Shown: positions 7,853-15,946 of the stretch, one piece after another
Numbering within the stretch: the first letter of the stretch is position 1
Layout: every line of letters starts with the position of its first letter
NCBI RefSeq assembly: GCF_039534915.1
Contig: NZ_BAAAWE010000001.1
Span: 4,712,001-4,776,000 of the forward strand
From: Streptomyces roseofulvus
GTDB taxonomy: Bacteria; Actinomycetota; Actinomycetes; Streptomycetales; Streptomycetaceae
Reading direction: 5' to 3'
Length of the DNA: 64,000 nucleotides
Notes under the pieces: generated by a model
The model's input: the letters and a program-made list of their open reading frames with translations, nothing else
What the model was told of the DNA's origin: nothing
The model's database searches: none
Made by a program: the position numbers and the translations under genes

Positions 7853-8476
7853 GTGCCCGAGAACGAGCTCCGGCTCCGCGTCACCGCGCGGTTCCGCGAG
7901 GTGAACGGCGACCACCCGATGACCGCCGCCGACGACGCGTACGTCAGCGCGCAGTTCGTCCCGCTGGACGAGCTGTGCGCCGCCGGTGGTCGCGAGGCCG
8001 ACGAGGCCCGGCGGCTGATGCTGGCGCGGCGGCTGCCGCTCCCGGGGTACCTGCGCTCCGACGGCGCGGAGATGGTCCCGCGCGACCTGTTCGCCCTCGC
8101 CGAGCGGGCCGGCGGGACGGACCTCCTCGAAGGCTGGTTCGTCGCGCACTGGGACGACGAGTCCGTCGGGCGGGCGGAGTGGGACGCGTACCTCAGCGGC
8201 CGGTACGTCTGCCTGCACGCCGTCACCCCGGCGGCGATCCGGCGCAAGGAGTTCCTGACCGGAGCCATCTCCGCCGCGGAGAACGCCCCGGACGCCGGTG
8301 CGGCGGACTGGACCGCGCGGCTGCACGCGCTCGTCGACGAACTCGACGCCCTGGAACCGGCGTTCACCGCCTACGACCGCCTCCGCTTCGGCGGCCCGAC
8401 GTCCCGGGACACCTGCGTCGACGCCGTCCGCGCCCGCCACCCGCGCGGCGGGACGGCGGCTAGCCTGGCCGGGTGA
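7853..8476 (+). CDS. DUF6058-like protein
   Basis: 207 residues from GTG with CAGGAGG at good spacing. Soluble and acidic, with LPLPGYLRSDGAEMVPRDLF, WFVAHWDDE and YLSGRYVCLHAVTP segments. These resemble a Streptomyces family I recall as DUF6058 (linked by name to natural-product regions, biochemical role unknown); the assignment is from memory of motif style. Its TGA overlaps the next gene's GTG, indicating coupling to the glutaredoxin-like membrane protein. Confidence 0.75.
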   Translation: MPENELRLRVTARFREVNGDHPMTAADDAYVSAQFVPLDELCAAGGREADEARRLMLARRLPLPGYLRSDGAEMVPRDLFALAERAGGTDLLEGWFVAHWDDESVGRAEWDAYLSGRYVCLHAVTPAAIRRKEFLTGAISAAENAPDAGAADWTARLHALVDELDALEPAFTAYDRLRFGGPTSRDTCVDAVRARHPRGGTAASLAG

Positions 8477-8949
8477 TACGCGCCTGGTCCCTGCCCTCGG
8501 TGTTCGCGCTCGTCGGCGTGCTGCTCGCCGCGCCCCCGTTCGCCCGGGGCGACGCCGGTACGGGAGCCGCCCTGCTGGCGTCGCTGCTGCTCCTGGCGGG
8601 CGCCAACTCGCCGCTGGTCTTCCCCCGTTCGCTCACCTCGGCCGAGGCCGTGCGCCGCAGCGAGGCGGACGGCCGGCCCGTCGTCTACTGGCGGCCGGGC
8701 TGCCAGTACTGCGTGCGGCTCCGCGTCCGCCTCGGCGGGCGGGCCCGCCGGGCCCACTGGGTGAACATCTGGCGGGACCCGGAGGCCGCGGCGGCGGTAC
8801 GGGCCGTGAACGACGGCAACGAGACCGTTCCCACCGTCCTGCTGGCCGGCCGCCCCCACACCAACCCCGACCCGGCCTGGCTCCGCGCCCGGATCGACGA
8901 CCTCAGCTCGCCGGGTCGGCCCGGTGATCCGGATGGTCCGGCACGGTGA
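8473..8949 (+). CDS. membrane-anchored glutaredoxin-like protein
   Basis: 158 residues from GTG overlapping the upstream stop. Two hydrophobic segments (~8-22 and ~30-49) form an N-terminal membrane anchor. A thioredoxin-fold domain follows with PGCQYC, the CxxC redox motif at Cys77/Cys80, then TVPTVLLAG carrying the cis-Pro. This matches the mycoredoxin/glutaredoxin-like membrane proteins of actinobacteria, expected to reduce mixed disulfides at the membrane. Its 3' end overlaps the convergent gene by 47 bp. Confidence 0.85.
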   Translation: MIRAWSLPSVFALVGVLLAAPPFARGDAGTGAALLASLLLLAGANSPLVFPRSLTSAEAVRRSEADGRPVVYWRPGCQYCVRLRVRLGGRARRAHWVNIWRDPEAAAAVRAVNDGNETVPTVLLAGRPHTNPDPAWLRARIDDLSSPGRPGDPDGPAR

Positions 8950-9301
8950 CCCCGTACGCGGGGAAGACGCCGGTCAGCGTGGCGTACTGCTCGGCGGTGA
9001 GCCGGTCCCGCTTCCAGACCGCCTGCGCGGCCGTCGTCGTCCGGGAGATCGCCGAGTGCAGCCCGCCGCCCGGCCGGGCGGCCCGCAGCTCCTCGGCGCG
9101 CGGGCGGAAGGAGTCACGGACCAGCTTGTCCAGGGCCGAGAAGCGCGCCGCGTCGAACGCCGGCACCACGGCGTGGTCGAAGGCCCCCGAGGCGACCGCC
9201 ACCGCCGTGGCGTGCCGGATCTCCTGGAGGGCGGTCAGTGGCAGACGGGAGGCGGCGGCGACGAAGGCGGCCACGTCGGGCGGGACCAGGGAGGACGACA
9301 T
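8903..9301 (-). CDS. hypothetical protein, 132 aa
   Basis: Starts MSSSLVPPDVAAFVAAASRLP and is predicted mostly helical and soluble, with ALQEIRHATAVAVASGAFDHAVVPAFDAARFSA-type helices (shown in part) and YATLTGVFPAYG near the end. I do not recognise a family. It converges on and overlaps the glutaredoxin-like gene; GC bias and codon pattern support coding on this strand for the non-overlapping part. Confidence 0.72.
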   Translation of the reverse strand: MSSSLVPPDVAAFVAAASRLPLTALQEIRHATAVAVASGAFDHAVVPAFDAARFSALDKLVRDSFRPRAEELRAARPGGGLHSAISRTTTAAQAVWKRDRLTAEQYATLTGVFPAYGVTVPDHPDHRADPAS

Positions 9302-9334
9302 GCCCGCAGGCTCTCATGGGAGCCCCGGACCGCC

Positions 9335-10345
9335 TCAGCGGGCGTACGGGTTGTCCGCGACCGGGCCCGGCTGCCCCGGGAGCGGCGGGTACGCCGGCGG
9401 GGGCGGCTGCGGCGGCTCGGACGCGGGGGTCCTGCGGAGGCGGGCGAGGTCCGCGAAGATGAAGAGCACCGCGACCACGCACAGGATCGTCGACTGCGTC
9501 GAGAAGCCGACGTTCTTCAGGTTGAGGAGCGTCTCCAGGGCGCCCGCGAAGAGCGAGCCGACCGCCACGTCGAGGACCGTGCCCTCGCCGCTCCGCAGGC
9601 TGCACCCGCCGGCGGTCAGACCGAGCAGGCACACGATCATGAACTCCCGGCTCAGCCCGGCCTGCGTCGTCGACCCGATCCGCGCCGTGAACGCGAACCC
9701 GGCCACCGCCGCCAGCAGGAACGCCGGCACGAACAGCAGCACCGTCACCCGCAGCCAGCCCGGCTCCGGCACCGCGAGCCGCCGCTCCTGACGCGGCAGG
9801 TACCAGGCCACGGCCAGGAAGAGCGCCACCCCGATCAGGAACAGGCCGGGGATCCGCGCCCCGTTGTAGTCCAGCCCCGTCAGCCAGGACGACCGCACCA
9901 GCACCGTGCCCTCCGGCGCGATGTCACCGACCAGCGTCTCGGCGCCGATCAGCAGCGCGACCGCCGAGAACAGCGCGTGCCCCGTCTGCGCGTTCAGCGA
10001 CAGGAAGCCGCTGAGGAAGGCGAACGGCACCGCCGCCAGCAGCGCGAGCAGCATCCCGAACAGCATGCCGCCGTTGTCGGAGGCGTTCACGCCGAGGATC
10101 ACCGCGCCCAGGCCGGCCACACCGATCGTCGCCGGCTCGATCCGCTTGCTGCGCAGCAGCAGCAACTGCGACAGGGCCAGCACGCCGGGGACCACCGCGA
10201 CCGAGGCGATCGTCCTCAGCATCCGGTCCGCCGAGGAGGTCGACGCCTCGCCCACGCACACCACCACGAGCACGACCGTCGCCGCCCCGACCAGCCCCAG
10301 CCACCACCCCTGCCCCCGCCGCACCGCGTCCCCGCCGACCGTCAC
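9335..10345 (-). CDS. ABC sugar-permease-like membrane protein
   Basis: 336 residues from GTG (VTVGGDAVRRGQG); the frame is open far upstream but only through antisense of other genes. About eight to nine hydrophobic segments span ~15-310, followed by a proline-rich cytoplasmic tail. The GLTAGGCSLRSGEGTVLDV segment and GALETLLNL resemble the end of RbsC-type permeases (BPD_transp_2). No ATPase or binding-protein gene is adjacent, so it may be a diverged orphan permease. The membrane location is clear; the transport role is inferred. Confidence 0.7.
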   Translation of the reverse strand: MTVGGDAVRRGQGWWLGLVGAATVVLVVVCVGEASTSSADRMLRTIASVAVVPGVLALSQLLLLRSKRIEPATIGVAGLGAVILGVNASDNGGMLFGMLLALLAAVPFAFLSGFLSLNAQTGHALFSAVALLIGAETLVGDIAPEGTVLVRSSWLTGLDYNGARIPGLFLIGVALFLAVAWYLPRQERRLAVPEPGWLRVTVLLFVPAFLLAAVAGFAFTARIGSTTQAGLSREFMIVCLLGLTAGGCSLRSGEGTVLDVAVGSLFAGALETLLNLKNVGFSTQSTILCVVAVLFIFADLARLRRTPASEPPQPPPPAYPPLPGQPGPVADNPYAR

Positions 10346-10486
10346 GCCAGCCCTCCCGTACCCCCGTGTTCGACGCCAAGTACCCATCCTGGCCGAACTC
10401 TTGGCGGCTCCGAGGCCCTTTCCGGCAACTCGCCCCGCGGAGAAAACCCCTGGCCGCCCGCGCACCGCCCCGATACGTTCCCCGCC

Positions 10487-10858
10487 ATGACCAGCACCGG
10501 CACCAGCCCCCAGCCCCGGCCGACGACGACCCTCTGGCGCCCCACCGGCCCCGAGGAGCTCGCCCTCGTCCGCGCGCTGGACTGGCGCGCCTGGCCGCCC
10601 CGGCTGCCCGAGCAGCCGATCTTCTACCCGGTCCTGAACGAGGACTACGCGATCCGCATCGCCCGCGACTGGAACGTGAAGCACAGCGGCGCCGGCTACG
10701 TCACCCGCTTCGAGGTCGACTCCGCCTTCCTCGCCCGCTACCCCGTCCAGCAGGCCGGCGGCCGCACCATCCTGGAGCTGTGGGTCCCGGCCGAGGACCT
10801 GGACGAGTTCAACGCCCACATCGTCGGCCCGATCACCGTCACCCACGAGTTCCGCTGA
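10487..10858 (+). CDS. hypothetical protein (crystallin-J1-like annotation family)
   Basis: 123 residues from ATG. The core runs LALVRALDWRAWPPRLPEQP, then IFYPVLNEDYAIRIARDWN and YPVQQAGGRTILELWVPAED. Similar small proteins are often labelled ADP-ribosylation/crystallin J1, but I see no ADP-ribosylglycohydrolase catalytic motif here, so the function is unknown. Soluble and single-domain. It is followed directly by a strong terminator facing the ABC operon. Confidence 0.78.
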   Translation: MTSTGTSPQPRPTTTLWRPTGPEELALVRALDWRAWPPRLPEQPIFYPVLNEDYAIRIARDWNVKHSGAGYVTRFEVDSAFLARYPVQQAGGRTILELWVPAEDLDEFNAHIVGPITVTHEFR

Positions 10859-10871
10859 CCCGCCGGACGCG

Positions 10872-10909
10872 GGGGGCCTTCCCGCGCGCGCCCGTGTCGG
10901 AAGGCCCCC
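10872..10909. terminator. bidirectional terminator
   Basis: GGGGGCCTTCC (10872-10882) pairs with GGAAGGCCCCC (10899-10909). It sits 14 bp after the + strand stop and 6 bp beyond the permease stop on the - strand, so it can serve both convergent genes. Confidence 0.85.
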
Positions 10910-10914
10910 GGGGC

Positions 10915-12525
10915 TCAGCCCTTGCTGACCGCTGCCAGGATCTCCGGCAGCCGCTTCACCATGCGGCCCGACATCAGCCTCAGGGCGCCCCAGGTCAGCA
11001 GGGCGCCGTAGGTGACGCCCAGGGGCAGCAGGAGCCACAGCAGCGCGTGCTGGTCGCTGACCCGCAGCCACACCAGCAGGGCGATCAGCGGGGCGCACAG
11101 CAGCGGACCGCCGGCCATGCCCCCGAAGATCGCGGCCATCGCCATGCCGCCCTGCCCCGGCGCCACGTTGCGGCGCGAGTCCTGGGGGACCGCGTACGGG
11201 TAGCGGACCGAGGCCACGATCCCCAGCGCCAGCATCGCGCCGAGCAGCGCGAACGCCAGGCCGAAGACCTCCGGGAGCTGCGACCAGCCGCCCGTGACCG
11301 TCGCCGTTCCCACGGCGACGACCACCGTGAACGGAACGGTGATCGCGATCATCACGTACGCCCGGTCCCGCAGCTCCGCGTAGGCGTCCGCCGGCGACGC
11401 GATGGTCTGCGCGACCATCCAGAACGCCGACGAGTCCTGCCCGAACTGGTTGAACATCTGCACGCCCAGCATCCCCGAGGCGAAACAAGCCCAGTAGACC
11501 GAACCGGCCTCCTGGAAGGCGTTGAACATCGGCACGAGCGCGCCGACCGCCAGCGCCGACACCCACGCCGCCTTCGTCTTCGGGTCCCGCCAGATGTAGC
11601 GGAAGCACCGCTCCATGACCGCGCCCGTACGCCCCCCGGGCAGCAGCCGCGCGGCCAGGCCGCGCCCCTGCGCCGGGTCCCGCACCGTGTCCGGCGCCGC
11701 GCCGACCGTCGAACCGTCCGGCTCGACCATCAGCCGCACCAGGCTCCGCCGCCACCACCACAGCAGCACCACGAGCAGCACCAGCGACGGCAGCAGCCGC
11801 GCCACGGCGAGCACGAGGTCACCGTCCGCCGCCGACCGCACCGCCGCCACCGCGGAGGCCGGCGGCAGCCAGCCCACCACCGACGCGACCGTGTCCAGCG
11901 CCGACAGGTCCTTCGCCCGGCCCAGCGCCTGCGCCCCGAAGTTGACCGCCTGGATGCCCAGCGCGATCACCAGACCGCTCAGCAGCGCCATGTCCCGCCC
12001 CTTGCGGGAGGTCAGCAGCCGGACGTTCGCCGTCGCGATCGCCCGCGACAGCGCCACGCACACCAGCAGCACCAGCGGCACCGCGAGGACGGCGAACACC
12101 GCCGCCGCCGCGCCGTGCGCCACCGAGGCGACCGCCCCGACCGCCAGACAGAGCGTGAACAGCGGCCCGATCCCCACCAGGGAGGCCACCAGCAGCGCCC
12201 GCACCAGCGGCTGCGGCCGGAGCGGCAGCATGACCAGGCGCGAGGGGTCCAGGGTCTCGTCCCCGCTCGGCAGGAACAGCGGCATCACCGCCCAGCCCAG
12301 CGCGAACACCGCGACCGTGAGCACCGACACCGCCCCGGCCGCCTCGTGCCCGCGCAGCATCAGGAAGGACAGCACCATGAAGGCGGCGATCAGCAGCACC
12401 ACCACCAGGGAGGCGACGAACGCGACCGTGCGCCCGCCCGACTGCCGCAGCCCGTTCCGCATCAGCGACAGCTTCAGCCGGACGAAGACCGGCGTGAGCG
12501 CCGGCTCGGCGGCCGTCGCCGTCAT
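10915..12525 (-). CDS. ABC exporter permease
   Basis: 536 residues with about a dozen hydrophobic segments in two halves (~30-250 and ~330-525) separated by a charged cytoplasmic region (VEPDGSTVGAAPDTVRDP). Its start overlaps the ATPase stop as ATGA, so the pair forms one operon and presumably one ABC-2-type exporter complex. Substrate unknown; no resistance or biosynthetic gene lies alongside. The size fits the large single-chain permeases paired with CcmA-like ATPases in actinobacteria. Confidence 0.88.
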   Translation of the reverse strand: MTATAAEPALTPVFVRLKLSLMRNGLRQSGGRTVAFVASLVVVLLIAAFMVLSFLMLRGHEAAGAVSVLTVAVFALGWAVMPLFLPSGDETLDPSRLVMLPLRPQPLVRALLVASLVGIGPLFTLCLAVGAVASVAHGAAAAVFAVLAVPLVLLVCVALSRAIATANVRLLTSRKGRDMALLSGLVIALGIQAVNFGAQALGRAKDLSALDTVASVVGWLPPASAVAAVRSAADGDLVLAVARLLPSLVLLVVLLWWWRRSLVRLMVEPDGSTVGAAPDTVRDPAQGRGLAARLLPGGRTGAVMERCFRYIWRDPKTKAAWVSALAVGALVPMFNAFQEAGSVYWACFASGMLGVQMFNQFGQDSSAFWMVAQTIASPADAYAELRDRAYVMIAITVPFTVVVAVGTATVTGGWSQLPEVFGLAFALLGAMLALGIVASVRYPYAVPQDSRRNVAPGQGGMAMAAIFGGMAGGPLLCAPLIALLVWLRVSDQHALLWLLLPLGVTYGALLTWGALRLMSGRMVKRLPEILAAVSKG

Positions 12526-13379
12526 CGGCCGTCACCCTGGGCGCCGCCGCCCAGCCAGTCCAGCGAATCGCCCGCCGCGGCCCGGCCGTTCGCGCCCACC
12601 AGCTCCAGGAACGCCTCCTGGAGCGTGGCCGCGTCGCCCTTCACCTCCGCCAGCGGACCCTGCGCCCGGATCCGGCCCCCGGCCATCACCGCGACCCAGT
12701 CGCACAGCGACTCCACCAGCTCCATCACGTGGCTGGAGAAGACGACGGTCGCGCCGGAGGTCGTGTACCGCTCCAGGACGCCGCGGATGGTCTGCGCCGA
12801 CACCGGGTCGACGCCCTCGAAGGGCTCGTCGAGGAAGAGCACGTCCGGGTTGTGCAGCAGCGCCGCCGCCAGCCCGATCTTCTTCCGCATGCCGGTCGAG
12901 TAGTCCACGACCAGCTTGTGCTGCGAACCGGCCAGGTCCAGCACGTCGAGGAGCTGGGTGGCCCGCTTGTCGACCTCCGCACCGGGCAGCCCCCGCAGCC
13001 GCCCGCTGTACGCGAGGAGTTCACGGCCCGAGAGCCGTTCGAAGAGCCGCAGTCCCTCCGGCAGGATGCCGATCCTCGCCTTCACCCGGGCGACCGACTC
13101 GGGGTCGCTCCACACGTCGTGGCCGGCCACCCGGATCCGGCCGGAGTCGGGCCGCAGCAGGCCGGTGATCATGGAGAGGGTGGTGGTCTTGCCGGCGCCG
13201 TTCGGCCCGACGAGCCCGATGAACCTCCCCGCCGGCAGCACCAGATCGATCCCGTGCACGGCGATCTGCTGGCCGAACCGCTTCCACACCCCCTCCACCT
13301 GCACCGCGGGCGCCGCACCGGATGGTTCCGGTGCGGCGCCCGTCGGTTCGAACGTACCGTCAGATGCCTGGTCGGGCAT
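12522..13379 (-). CDS. ABC transporter ATP-binding protein
   Basis: 285 residues. Walker A is GPNGAGKTTTL (Lys64); the signature-like YSTGMRKKIGLAAAL and Walker B DVLFLDEP with VVFSSHVMELVE (H-loop) follow in the canonical order. The CcmA/ABC-2 type ATPase drives the permease encoded immediately downstream. The N-terminal ~24 residues are Pro/Ala/Thr-rich and may be disordered. ATG lies about 90 bp from the primase-like gene's end, so the operon promoter is probably in 13380-13465. Confidence 0.93.
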   Translation of the reverse strand: MPDQASDGTFEPTGAAPEPSGAAPAVQVEGVWKRFGQQIAVHGIDLVLPAGRFIGLVGPNGAGKTTTLSMITGLLRPDSGRIRVAGHDVWSDPESVARVKARIGILPEGLRLFERLSGRELLAYSGRLRGLPGAEVDKRATQLLDVLDLAGSQHKLVVDYSTGMRKKIGLAAALLHNPDVLFLDEPFEGVDPVSAQTIRGVLERYTTSGATVVFSSHVMELVESLCDWVAVMAGGRIRAQGPLAEVKGDAATLQEAFLELVGANGRAAAGDSLDWLGGGAQGDGR

Positions 13380-13465
13380 GGTCCGTCAACCTTTCGGTCG
13401 TCCCCGTACGGCGCTGTTCGCGCCATTTCGGCCAGCCTAAACGGCGGCCGGGGGAAAACCCCAGG

Positions 13466-14146
13466 TCACTGGCGGCGGGACCGTGATTCGGCCGCCTCGC
13501 GCCCGCACGCGTACGCGAGCGCGCTGATCAGCTCCTCCGCGTCCGGCAGCCAGCGGTTGGCCGGCGTGGGCCGCCGCGCCCACTGGACGGCGCCCCGGCC
13601 GCCGATGCGGGTGGGCGGCGCCGCCACGTAGTGCCCCTCCCCGCGCGTGGCGAGGTCGAGCGAGGCCGGGGCCCAGCCCAGCTTGCGGATCAGGTCCGGG
13701 ACCTTGGCGGAGGCGCCGGGCAGCACGAAGAAGAACATCCGGCGGTCCGGGGTGCAGGTCACCGGGCCCAGCGTCAGCTCCATGCGCTCCATCCGGGCGA
13801 GCGCGAGGAAACCGGCCGCCTCCGGCACCTCGATCGCGTCGAAGGTGCGGCCGGTGGGGAGGAGGATCGACGACTTCGGCTGCTTCGACCACATGCGGCG
13901 GGCGCCGACCGCGCTCCCGGTCGCCAGTGTCGCCCAGTCGGGTTTCACGGCGTGGGCACCCGGCAGCGGGCAGTCGGCGGTGCCGCAGGAGCAGTGCTCC
14001 CGGCCGTCGACCGCTTCCAGCCAGGTCCCCGGGAACACGTCCCAGTGCCGCTCTTCCGCATACCGCACGGCGCTGTCGAGCAGCTGCTCGCCCCGCTGCT
14101 GGGGGATCTGCGCGGCTTCCGTCGTGACTCCGATGGTCTCATCCAC
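13466..14146 (-). CDS. bifunctional primase/polymerase (Prim-Pol) domain protein
   Basis: 226 residues if started at GTG 14146 (VDETIGV), which I prefer because related Streptomyces proteins, as I recall them, begin with a similar xEETI segment; an in-frame GTG at 14170 adds eight residues. Motifs: RYAEERHWDVFPGTW, a Cys cluster HCSCGTADCPLPGAH, TGRTFDAIEVP and GEGHYVAAPPTR. This is the short chromosomal Streptomyces type of the Prim-Pol N-terminal domain with no helicase part. Whether it retains primase activity is uncertain. It is divergent from an NsdA-like regulator, a conserved-looking pairing. Confidence 0.85.
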   Translation of the reverse strand: MDETIGVTTEAAQIPQQRGEQLLDSAVRYAEERHWDVFPGTWLEAVDGREHCSCGTADCPLPGAHAVKPDWATLATGSAVGARRMWSKQPKSSILLPTGRTFDAIEVPEAAGFLALARMERMELTLGPVTCTPDRRMFFFVLPGASAKVPDLIRKLGWAPASLDLATRGEGHYVAAPPTRIGGRGAVQWARRPTPANRWLPDAEELISALAYACGREAAESRSRRQ

Positions 14147-14437
14147 GGTGAAGACAACTGCCCCCGTCACCTGGGGTTACGGGCGCGGCGGCGCCGGGAG
14201 TGAGGCATCGATCCTGCATGCGGGGCGCATGGGTGCACGCGCGGGGGCGCGCGGGGGACCGGGGAGCGGGGAAGGGGTACGGAAGAGGGCGGGGCGGGCA
14301 CGCGACGGGGGCGGGGCGGGGGTCGCGGACCCGCGGCCGACGTGTCCGGTTTCGCGTGTTCACATCGGCATTGACCGGATATCCGCAGGGCAGTGATCAC
14401 TTCGTGTCCGTACCCGTCCCGTCTGGGGGTTCCTCTC
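14147..14437. other. divergent intergenic region
   Basis: No gene seen. The centre (14230-14340) is strongly purine/G-rich on the + strand with repeated GGGGCGGGGCGGG runs. A more AT-balanced block (14345-14405) precedes the regulator and is the likely promoter zone for 14438; the outer part serves the primase-like gene. Confidence 0.4.
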
Positions 14438-15820
14438 ATGGCAGCCAGGCCACTCGTGCCGCGACAGCCCAACGAACGGCTCCAGGCGCTCATCCAGGAG
14501 GCCGCGTGTTCCAACGCCGGTCTCGCCCGCAGGGTCAACATGGTGGGCGCGGAGCGCGGTCTCGACCTGCGGTACGACAAGACCTCCGTGGCGCGCTGGC
14601 TGCGCGGGCAGCAGCCGCGCGGCCGGGCGCCCGGGATCATCGCCGAGGCGATCGGCCGCAAGCTGGGGCGGGCGGTGACGATCGAAGAGGTGGGGATGGC
14701 CAACGGCCGGAACCTCGCGGCGGGCGTCGGCCTCCAGTTCGCGCCGACCGTGCTCGGCGCCATCGAGCAGGTCTGCGAGCTGTACCGCAGCGACGTGGGC
14801 CGCCGCGAGTTCCTGACCGGCTCGTCGGTCGCCGCGTCGGCGCTGGTGGAGCCCAGCAGGGACTGGCTGATCGGCGGCCCGGACGCGCAGGTGGCGCGCA
14901 CGGCCGGGGCCCGGGTCGGCCGCGCGGACGTCGCGGCGGTACGGGAGACGACGGCGGCGCTCGTCGACCTGGACCGGCGCTTCGGCAGCGGGCACGTCCG
15001 CCCGGTGGTGGTCCACTACCTCGACAGCGTGGTGTCCGGGATGCTGTCCGGCTCGTACCGGGAGTCGGTGGGACGGGAGCTGTTCGGCGCGGTGGCCCGA
15101 CTCACCGAGCTGGCCGGGTACATGGCCGTGGACACCGGTGAACCGGGCCTGGCGCAGCGGTACTACATCCAGGCGCTGCGGCTGGCGCAGGCGGCCGGGG
15201 ACCGCGGCTACGGCGGCTATGTGCTGGCAGCGTCGATGAGCCACCTGGCGGCGGAGCTCGGGAACCCGCGGGAGATCACCCAGTTGGCGCGCGCCGCGCA
15301 GGAGGGGACGCGCGGCAGGGTGCCGCCGCGGGCCGAGGCGATGTTCCTGGCGGCGGAGGCGCGGGGGCACGCCCTGCTCGGGGACGGGCGGGCCTTCGAG
15401 GCGGCGGCGGGCCGTGCGGTACGCGCGCTGGAGGCGGCCGATCCGGAGTCGGGCGACGACCCGGTGTGGATCGCGCACTTCGACGGGGCGTACCTCGCGG
15501 ACGAACTGGCGCACTGCTACCGGGACCTGGGGCGCGCCGGCGCGGCGGTCCGGGCGGCGGAGGAGTCGCTGGCCGGGCATCCGGAGACGCGGGCGCGGCG
15601 GCGGGCGATCGGGTTCGCGCTGCTCGCGGCGGCGCGGGTGCAGCAGCGGGAGATCGAGGAGGCGTGCCGGGCGGGCACGCGCGCGCTCGAACTGCTCGGC
15701 ACGCTGCGGTCGTCGCGCGGGGCGGAGTACCTGGAGGACCTGAGGGACCGCCTGGAGCCCTTCGCGGGCGAGCCGGTGGTCCGGGAGTTCGAGGCGCGTC
15801 TGGAGGTGCACGCGGCCTGA
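14438..15820 (+). CDS. NsdA-like TPR regulator
   Basis: 460 residues from ATG (MAARPLVPRQPNERLQAL). The N-terminus (residues ~8-70, NAGLARRVNMVGAERGL..YDKTSVARWLRG) is a helix-turn-helix-like region. A helical TPR-like array follows (QRYYIQALRLAQAAGDRGYG, ARAAQEGT, AGAAVRAAEESLAGHPE). This layout is that of NsdA and its paralogs, negative regulators of Streptomyces differentiation and antibiotic production. Gene neighbours differ from the classical nsdA locus, so I call it a paralog rather than nsdA. Confidence 0.85.
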   Translation: MAARPLVPRQPNERLQALIQEAACSNAGLARRVNMVGAERGLDLRYDKTSVARWLRGQQPRGRAPGIIAEAIGRKLGRAVTIEEVGMANGRNLAAGVGLQFAPTVLGAIEQVCELYRSDVGRREFLTGSSVAASALVEPSRDWLIGGPDAQVARTAGARVGRADVAAVRETTAALVDLDRRFGSGHVRPVVVHYLDSVVSGMLSGSYRESVGRELFGAVARLTELAGYMAVDTGEPGLAQRYYIQALRLAQAAGDRGYGGYVLAASMSHLAAELGNPREITQLARAAQEGTRGRVPPRAEAMFLAAEARGHALLGDGRAFEAAAGRAVRALEAADPESGDDPVWIAHFDGAYLADELAHCYRDLGRAGAAVRAAEESLAGHPETRARRRAIGFALLAAARVQQREIEEACRAGTRALELLGTLRSSRGAEYLEDLRDRLEPFAGEPVVREFEARLEVHAA

Positions 15821-15946
15821 GGGAGGGTTCGCGGGCGGTTCCGTTCCGTGCGAAGGGTGTTACCGGGCTCACACGTGTGTGCGGAGCCCTGGACGCACCC
15901 GGTAGCGTGAGCCGACGATTCCGTAGGTTTATCAGTAGGAGTCCCG

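Noticed and set aside
9335..11761. Single 808-residue reading frame on the minus strand
   Set aside because: Only the last 336 residues look like protein (membrane segments, permease motif); the rest is antisense to two convincing genes.
14438..15820. Calling the TPR regulator nsdA itself
   Set aside because: The neighbours do not match the nsdA locus I know, and several NsdA paralogs exist in Streptomyces.
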